From the NCBI RefSeq assembly GCF_000002235.5, contig NW_022145615.1, positions 17,967,012 through 18,031,011 of the forward strand: 64,000 nucleotides of DNA, given 5' to 3'. Of the stretch, positions 60,001-64,000 are shown in pieces. How positions within the stretch are numbered: the first letter of the stretch is position 1; each line of letters opens with the position of its first letter. The translations under genes were made by a program, and so were the position numbers. The notes below the pieces were generated by a model. That model saw only the letters and a list, made by a program, of their open reading frames with translations. It was not told the origin of the DNA and ran no database searches. This DNA comes from Strongylocentrotus purpuratus. Taxonomy: Eukaryota; Echinodermata; Echinoidea; Camarodonta; Strongylocentrotidae.

Positions 60001-61869
60001 ACTGTCCCATGAATCTTTACGACCATTATCACTGTCCAAGCTTCCTATTGATGGCACTCTGTTGACATTCAATGGTACTTCCTGGAGCTCTTGGTGTGCC
60101 TTTATCATGACCGATTTGGGTTTGGAAGGTTTCAGATTACTTCCCAACACATCCCCGGGTGAGATGCCTAGAACAGCTTCCTTTGAAGCATTCAAATGTG
60201 CTCCTGGTACTGCACCATTCGATTCCTGATTTGCTAAACTCCGGACTTCAACAATTCTGGGCATTGATTCATTGTCACATGATGAACCAGCAATGATGTG
60301 GCTTGATGAATCTCTTATGTTCTCTGTGACACCCTTCTGAACGCTTTGAACAGCTGCTCTATGAAGCGATTTTTCCAGTACTTCCTTGAGTTGCATTTGC
60401 TCTTCCCTAATGGAAACTGCCATTTTTGACAATCTCCTGCTTTCTTTGCTGTCATTATCAGTACAGTTCATTTTGTTTTCATTCTCCAATATGCTGTTCC
60501 TCAAAACTTGCCCTGGAAGACTGTGCATATGTCCAGGCATCGAGGCCCTAATATCCATGGTCTGTTCCTGCTTCAACTGTCCGACATGCGATGTTACAGG
60601 CATTTGTGCAATGTTATCTCGCATCATACGTGCAGCAAACTCTGGGCGATACTGCAGGGGAAAATTTGGCTGTTTTTGTGGTTGGTGTTGCACTTCAGAA
60701 TGTATTAAGTTGGCAGCTTGCAGTTGTGCAGGAAAATCCCTTTGTCTTCTCTGGCTCTGGAATACTTCTTGGTGCGTGTACTGTACTGGCTGATGTGGCA
60801 TCATAACTCCCGGACCTCTGGGTTGGTACTGTTGAGGCCCACCAAATCTCTGGTCGAGATGAAAGTTCTGATAATTTCCTGGCCTACCAACAAAATTGTT
60901 AGCTGTCGGGACGCCCTCTTTGATGGCCTGTACAAGACGGGTTTGAGGAACGGTTTGAGGAACACGATGTTGCATGGGTCCATCAAGTCTCACCTGTGTC
61001 TCAGGGTGGGCATGAGGATAAGAGGCCATTTGGGGATGGGTTGGAGGGACAGCTGAGCCTAGAGGAACCCTGGCTTTTCTTGCTTGATACAACTCTTCCT
61101 GTTTTGGTAAGTACATTGGCTGTGCTTGCTGTACATATGTATGCGTTTCTTCAAAGAACTTCTTTCTAAAAACTGCATTATTGTTAGAGAGAAGTTTTCT
61201 TTGTGTATCTAATGTCTGTATTCGTTGTTTCTTTTCCTCTACCATTTGTTGTGTCATGTAGGCGTCCAGAAGCTCATCTTTTCTATTTTTCTCTTGGTAA
61301 TGCGCAGCATGCAGCATACGCAGTTCCTGATGAAGAATCTCATGGTCACTTGTCCCTTGGGCAGCACTGAATTGATGCGTTATAGGAGGATACTGGACAG
61401 GTGCAGCAGGTTGCACAGCAGGATTAGTAGCTGCTCTTTGATGCACATCCATGGACAGTTCTTGAAACCCGTTGGCTGGGATTGTCGCTTGCAAGGTCTG
61501 GAAGACATGCTGCTGCTGCTTCTGATGCAGTTCCAGCTGCTGTTGCTGCTTCTGCTGCTGCTTCTGATGCAGTTCCAGCTGCTTCTGTTGCAGTTGCAGT
61601 TGCACAGCATGTTTTCCACTGCTCCCGTAAGGCACTGTTCTTTGTTGGTGGTACTGTTCTTGGTTGGATGGAATGACTCTTGGCGATACCAAACGTTGCT
61701 GTAAAGGCACTGGAGGTACAAATGCAGGTCTGAAGGCACTAGTTGCTGAGTGTGGTAGGTTGGGTAGATGACCTTGGGCGATGGCTAGACCCTGGGTTCG
61801 GACATCGTACATCTGATGGCCAACGTGTGACCTTGGGTAAGGCATCCTGTACGTCTGGTCAGTGGCCAT
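57067..61869 (-). CDS. Large single-exon Gln-rich protein with CtBP-binding motif, family not recognised
   Basis: A 1,600-codon frame from ATG to TGA in one exon. Seen: a Gln-rich helix (about 85-135, CAG-rich codons), a probable coiled coil (about 176-250, QEKNRKDELLDAYMTQQMVE), a basic RLMNRKRSLP patch that could be a nuclear localisation signal, ESPLDLSLKK at about 792-801, which fits the PxDLS CtBP-binding consensus, a second MDLSAK near 678, an acidic stretch near 835-845, and an Ala-rich helix near 1125-1160. The last ~110 residues (LPGVLRSAVPFVPPRLLQNG, then FENFCHALQDCNIMQRYM) look folded and may be the family-defining part. Likely a nuclear co-regulator (inference). No zinc finger, homeodomain or enzyme motif is seen. 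A spliced 5' UTR and an intact frame argue against a pseudogene. Confidence 0.88.
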   Translation of the reverse strand: MATDQTYRMPYPRSHVGHQMYDVRTQGLAIAQGHLPNLPHSATSAFRPAFVPPVPLQQRLVSPRVIPSNQEQYHQQRTVPYGSSGKHAVQLQLQQKQLELHQKQQQKQQQQLELHQKQQQHVFQTLQATIPANGFQELSMDVHQRAATNPAVQPAAPVQYPPITHQFSAAQGTSDHEILHQELRMLHAAHYQEKNRKDELLDAYMTQQMVEEKKQRIQTLDTQRKLLSNNNAVFRKKFFEETHTYVQQAQPMYLPKQEELYQARKARVPLGSAVPPTHPQMASYPHAHPETQVRLDGPMQHRVPQTVPQTRLVQAIKEGVPTANNFVGRPGNYQNFHLDQRFGGPQQYQPRGPGVMMPHQPVQYTHQEVFQSQRRQRDFPAQLQAANLIHSEVQHQPQKQPNFPLQYRPEFAARMMRDNIAQMPVTSHVGQLKQEQTMDIRASMPGHMHSLPGQVLRNSILENENKMNCTDNDSKESRRLSKMAVSIREEQMQLKEVLEKSLHRAAVQSVQKGVTENIRDSSSHIIAGSSCDNESMPRIVEVRSLANQESNGAVPGAHLNASKEAVLGISPGDVLGSNLKPSKPKSVMIKAHQELQEVPLNVNRVPSIGSLDSDNGRKDSWDSGIESPPWPENREACVMNMKRAASFPCDDMASLSIPHQSQKEKVVERKQSDNSIVNVGMDLSAKDQTNRVDVLCNALPEASNRNRQLSGDEGEKRSVSRGPVRLMNRKRSLPVDDVCPVEPKMLHCDPQALDYSKESRLSKVYVPEENILSKVGNSVKGQPATTIVVVDESPLDLSLKKDQQETSIEIEEMEEVQLDENEVTIEKKPNVDEIEEDEEEIDSKMKREETCDGEKKKGTYEAANDADEMVIPSPENQMQGYFGTIMMRALKRLWSESKTKLEGEDAAKAKPEGVESSDEDSGKYFQPSSVTTLENVPRVDSPVGLPLSLEHESVKNMLSSSSSSHSLETALCELMQQSSDAFKHGGDIFKHFDKIIKRELMIEIGKRPLKCNDESTTTESKQEENPSVSGSPDLIEVEPDEQTSEAVPLESLSPVNMLSEDEEIDDEIDDSQKLVIVESCLSPKPSPDSRETEHEMEQETVPVPMSCAPQTSIAADSPVRKSFRSSRQTYEKAARDAAQKAAHEAARLAAQKGAQMAAQKALKTKESGISQAQGGQKCVGDVSDGMIISSEASLPPKLSPVPSSGQPNLKASMYTGAQGGPRINFHQLQNNRRAVTAFVKQPQAQRAQRPQFMGKDIPNLVDVGEGARDGQSHACVERRYSEPATFNLNSTDSSPKDKLQRMMSDGSLSITPVKNDQTIASSSKRPTARNTYHANPQTIWQAQAQENNDNKVKLVKVTYDKTIPDQVSPTISGVPDAQDIQKHLQKSPIVLLPKLVFVPGQTFQQLTPVSGPQALQPGNILLLHKDKRRSVSITTAPVLPTVAVQGPSNNAAPLRSSNSPLLKHAPETAQSPDFIDTISGPFRIIRKTPVEHSSTKKPFISAFIIVYKNISLPGVLRSAVPFVPPRLLQNGMFPEETFENFCHALQDCNIMQRYMTVLERSALLNDLKHNKISSCKLVSLGEFHQKYDKIKELMQINKMT

Positions 61870-61989
61870 GTCTTCCTGCTGCCACTTTCAATGAGAAGGG
61901 ACTCAGTCACTGTTCACTTGAGCTACTTTCTTTCAAAGTTGTCACATAGCCAGGGACGTTGGTCATTGTGATGTCAGAGGTCATTCAAT
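61870..61989 (-). other. 5' UTR part of the large-exon gene, after a 5' UTR intron
   Basis: Acceptor TTCTTCTTCACAG ends at 61,990, with a long pyrimidine run before it, so the coding exon begins with about 120 untranslated bases. The upstream exon(s) and promoter are beyond or deep within 61,990-64,000 and are not identified. Confidence 0.7.
61907..61984 (-). promoter_or_regulatory. Upstream ORF, 25 codons
   Basis: ATG at 61,984 opens MTSDITMTNVPGYVTTLKES and ends at TGA 61,907, 37 bases before the main ATG. It also contains an internal in-frame ATG. Such a uORF usually lowers main-ORF translation; no conservation could be tested. Confidence 0.5.
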
Positions 61990-62404
61990 CTGTGAAGAAG
62001 AAAAAAAGACAAACTGTTTTAAAAATACTAATCAAAATATTTCTAAAAATAATTCAACACATTACTCATCAAATCTAATAAAATTCACTTGATTATATTA
62101 CTATATGCTATAGCAGAGATGCCAACCTCTTGACTAAAAAAACAGACTGAGTATCATAAAATATCAGATTTTCACGAAAACTCGACACTACTACTAGCCC
62201 ATTGGCCCTAGGCCAGTAAAATTTCAGAAAAAATGTTTTACTTGTAAGTAAATTTAAGTAAAATATTTGCCTTTTCATAAAAAGTTAATGAGAAAATTGT
62301 AAAGCAAAGTTTTTGTTGGAGTTGCAGAGTTTTACTTGTACATGTTTCTAGTATGCGATTCCACAGTTATTGTGGGTTTAAAAATATAAAAAAATGAATC
62401 ATAT

Positions 62405-62803
62405 TTTAAAGGTAAAGACCAGTATTGGAAATGCCCCAATTTCAAAAAATGAAATGGAAGCTCTTATTATCAATCATGTGAAAGAGTACAGTATGTTTTG
62501 ACTAATACATGATGATAAATTTTGCCGGAAAACCGTCTACTTATTGATATATTTGGTAAATTAGTTTATCTATTTGTGCGTGAGAGATAAAGACATGTGT
62601 GCGTAGTCCCATATACATCTTTCTGTGTACAGTGCTTGTAACTTTACGAGGACTGGGCCAAACTTCTTATAATTTTAATGATTCCAGAACCTTGAAGTAC
62701 ACACCAATACTTATATGCTAGATGATCAACCTTTTCTGATCGATTCCACAACGTTTCTTTCACAATGCAATCGCATGACCATAACTGGTCTTTATCTTTA
62801 AGG
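62405..62803. mobile_element. MITE family A, copy with GACCAGTATTGG ends
   Basis: TTAAAGGTAAAGACCAGTAT at the left, CCATAACTGGTCTTTATCTT at the right; the interior GTAGTCCCATATACATCTTT is shared with the other copies. Confidence 0.75.
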
Positions 62804-62969
62804 GGTGATATCGTATTATTGTATTTCACACTTATTATTGTACTAAATATGATTTAATCGTACTGGTTGGCATCTCTGTATTAAGTATAGTCATACTAAC
62901 AACTATAAAGTAACTGACTGCTCCCAATCTTCGAAGACATTTTTTTCCTTAATAATATCACAAGAGGTT

Positions 62970-63320
62970 TAAAGAGAAGGTTGAGTTCTGGGAAGAGGTG
63001 AAAAATAATTTGTGAATATTACTTATTCTTATTATGCAAGTATGGAAGAACATCAGTTAAGACATGTTCCCTGAAAAGCATGGCTCTTCAAATGCCTTCA
63101 TATTCTAAATATGCATGTAACATCGTAAAAATCAGGGGGGGGGCGGCTTTTTACGCCACGTGTTCGTGTAGTCCCATATACATCTTTCTGTGCAAGTGTT
63201 TGTAATTTTACCAAGACTTGGCCAAATTCTTATATGCTAGATGATTAACCTTTTCTGGTCGGTTCCACACCGTTTCTTTAACAATGCAATCGCATGACCA
63301 GAACTCAACTTCATCTTTAA
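62970..63320. mobile_element. MITE family A, copy close to 8,144
   Basis: TTTAAAGAGAAGGTTGAGTT to CAACTTCATCTTTAA. Very similar to the 8,144-8,544 copy, with a ~45-base internal deletion. Confidence 0.8.
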
Positions 63321-63503
63321 TGCTCTGCCAAATAATTTCTTCAAAAAATCCCAACATATTTTCCCACTTATATAATTTGACACAAATTTAACTCCCTTCT
63401 CACTTTAAGCAGAGGACATCTTTTTTTAAACACATTACGGTATTAATTCAATGTCCTGTTTATAATGTCTACATGCAAACTCGGAAATGCACTTTTGTTA
63501 ACA

Positions 63504-64000
63504 CCTTAAAGGTACTATGTTCCATTTGCAGGCCAAAAAATGAAAAAGTTAAATTCCAACTGCATTTGAAAGATAATACTAATTTAGAACTTCCCTAAAA
63601 AAGTTGGGGCTTGAAAATGTCTTCAAGTGGGAAAATAACGACTATTAGTTGTCAAATCGACTTTAGGGTTATATAGCCCAAAAGTAATAGTCTTGATTTT
63701 CAGACAATTGTACCGAATGGTCATACGTTTTATGCTGCACAAAGATTCAATCAGTTTAATCTTGGCCATCACAAGAAGTGGGTTATTGATGTAGACAAAT
63801 GCTCATGTACCCTTTACAACTCTTTTCATGTATGTTATTACCAAAGAAGAAAAAAGCCAGTCAGTCACTCAATAGTGTCTGACAGTGAAGTCTAGCAAGT
63901 AAACAGGTTTCCTTGCATAATTTGAATATGAGGACACTGCTAACGTTTAAATTTCACAGATAGGACATACATGACATATTCATAATTCCTGCAAAGTTCT
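63504..64000. mobile_element. MITE family B, inverted copy, cut by the window edge
   Basis: Starts CTTAAAGGTACTATGTTCCA and runs as the reverse complement of 35,239-35,788 to the last base. Confidence 0.85.

Larger units (their letters stand above)
61990..64000. other. 5' UTR intron of the large-exon gene (to window edge)
   Basis: Contains two family-A MITEs and the start of a family-B MITE; the rest is AT-rich. No exon was found before the edge. Confidence 0.55.

Noticed and set aside
61225-61704. Plus-strand frame of 159 residues with Leu runs
   Set aside because: Antisense of the CAG-rich Gln tract.

Overview
This is a window of animal genomic DNA, most likely from an echinoderm and probably a sea urchin. 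The evidence is split genes with GT-AG introns, AT-rich introns dense in short TIR elements, many tRNA-derived SINEs ending in an 'aagcgctatata' motif plus a TAT/ATT tail, frequent 'tacatgta' words, and long triplet microsatellites. The species call is an inference from repeat style; no sequence comparison could be run.

Three host genes are supported. (1) A minus-strand unconventional myosin fills 45,578 down to 537. I could place 31 coding exons with consistent phases: a short N-terminus, a full motor head (P-loop, switch I, TEDS Glu, [15 protein letters not shown]), converter, one IQ motif, a short charged helix, an acidic run and a complete C-terminal SH2 domain, then a Ser/Pro-rich tail; about 1,128 residues. 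The exon holding the start of the SH2 domain is one base short in a 5-C run (11,296-11,300 on the plus strand), so this copy as written stops before SH2. (2) Nested on the opposite strand inside a myosin intron (17,747-19,279) is a two-exon gene for a 292-residue double-hotdog protein of the thioesterase type. (3) Upstream on the minus strand lies a 1,600-codon single-exon reading frame (61,869-57,067), a Gln-rich, acidic, probably nuclear protein with a PLDLS-type CtBP-binding motif; its 5' UTR is spliced and carries a 25-codon upstream ORF.

The rest is intronic or intergenic. Introns hold Harbinger and LINE remnants, several TIR/MITE families (one with five members here), SINEs, tandem duplications that abut or copy exons, a ~155-bp tandem array carrying perfect DR1 nuclear-receptor motifs, and very long GGA/GAA/CTT tracts, one of which begins a few bases past a splice donor. 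The 45.8-56.4 kb stretch between the myosin promoter and the 3' end of the large-exon gene shows no gene that I can support.

The three genes show no sign of acting in one pathway. The myosin combines actin-based movement with phosphotyrosine reading; the hotdog gene probably acts in acyl-thioester metabolism; the large-exon gene looks like a transcriptional co-regulator.
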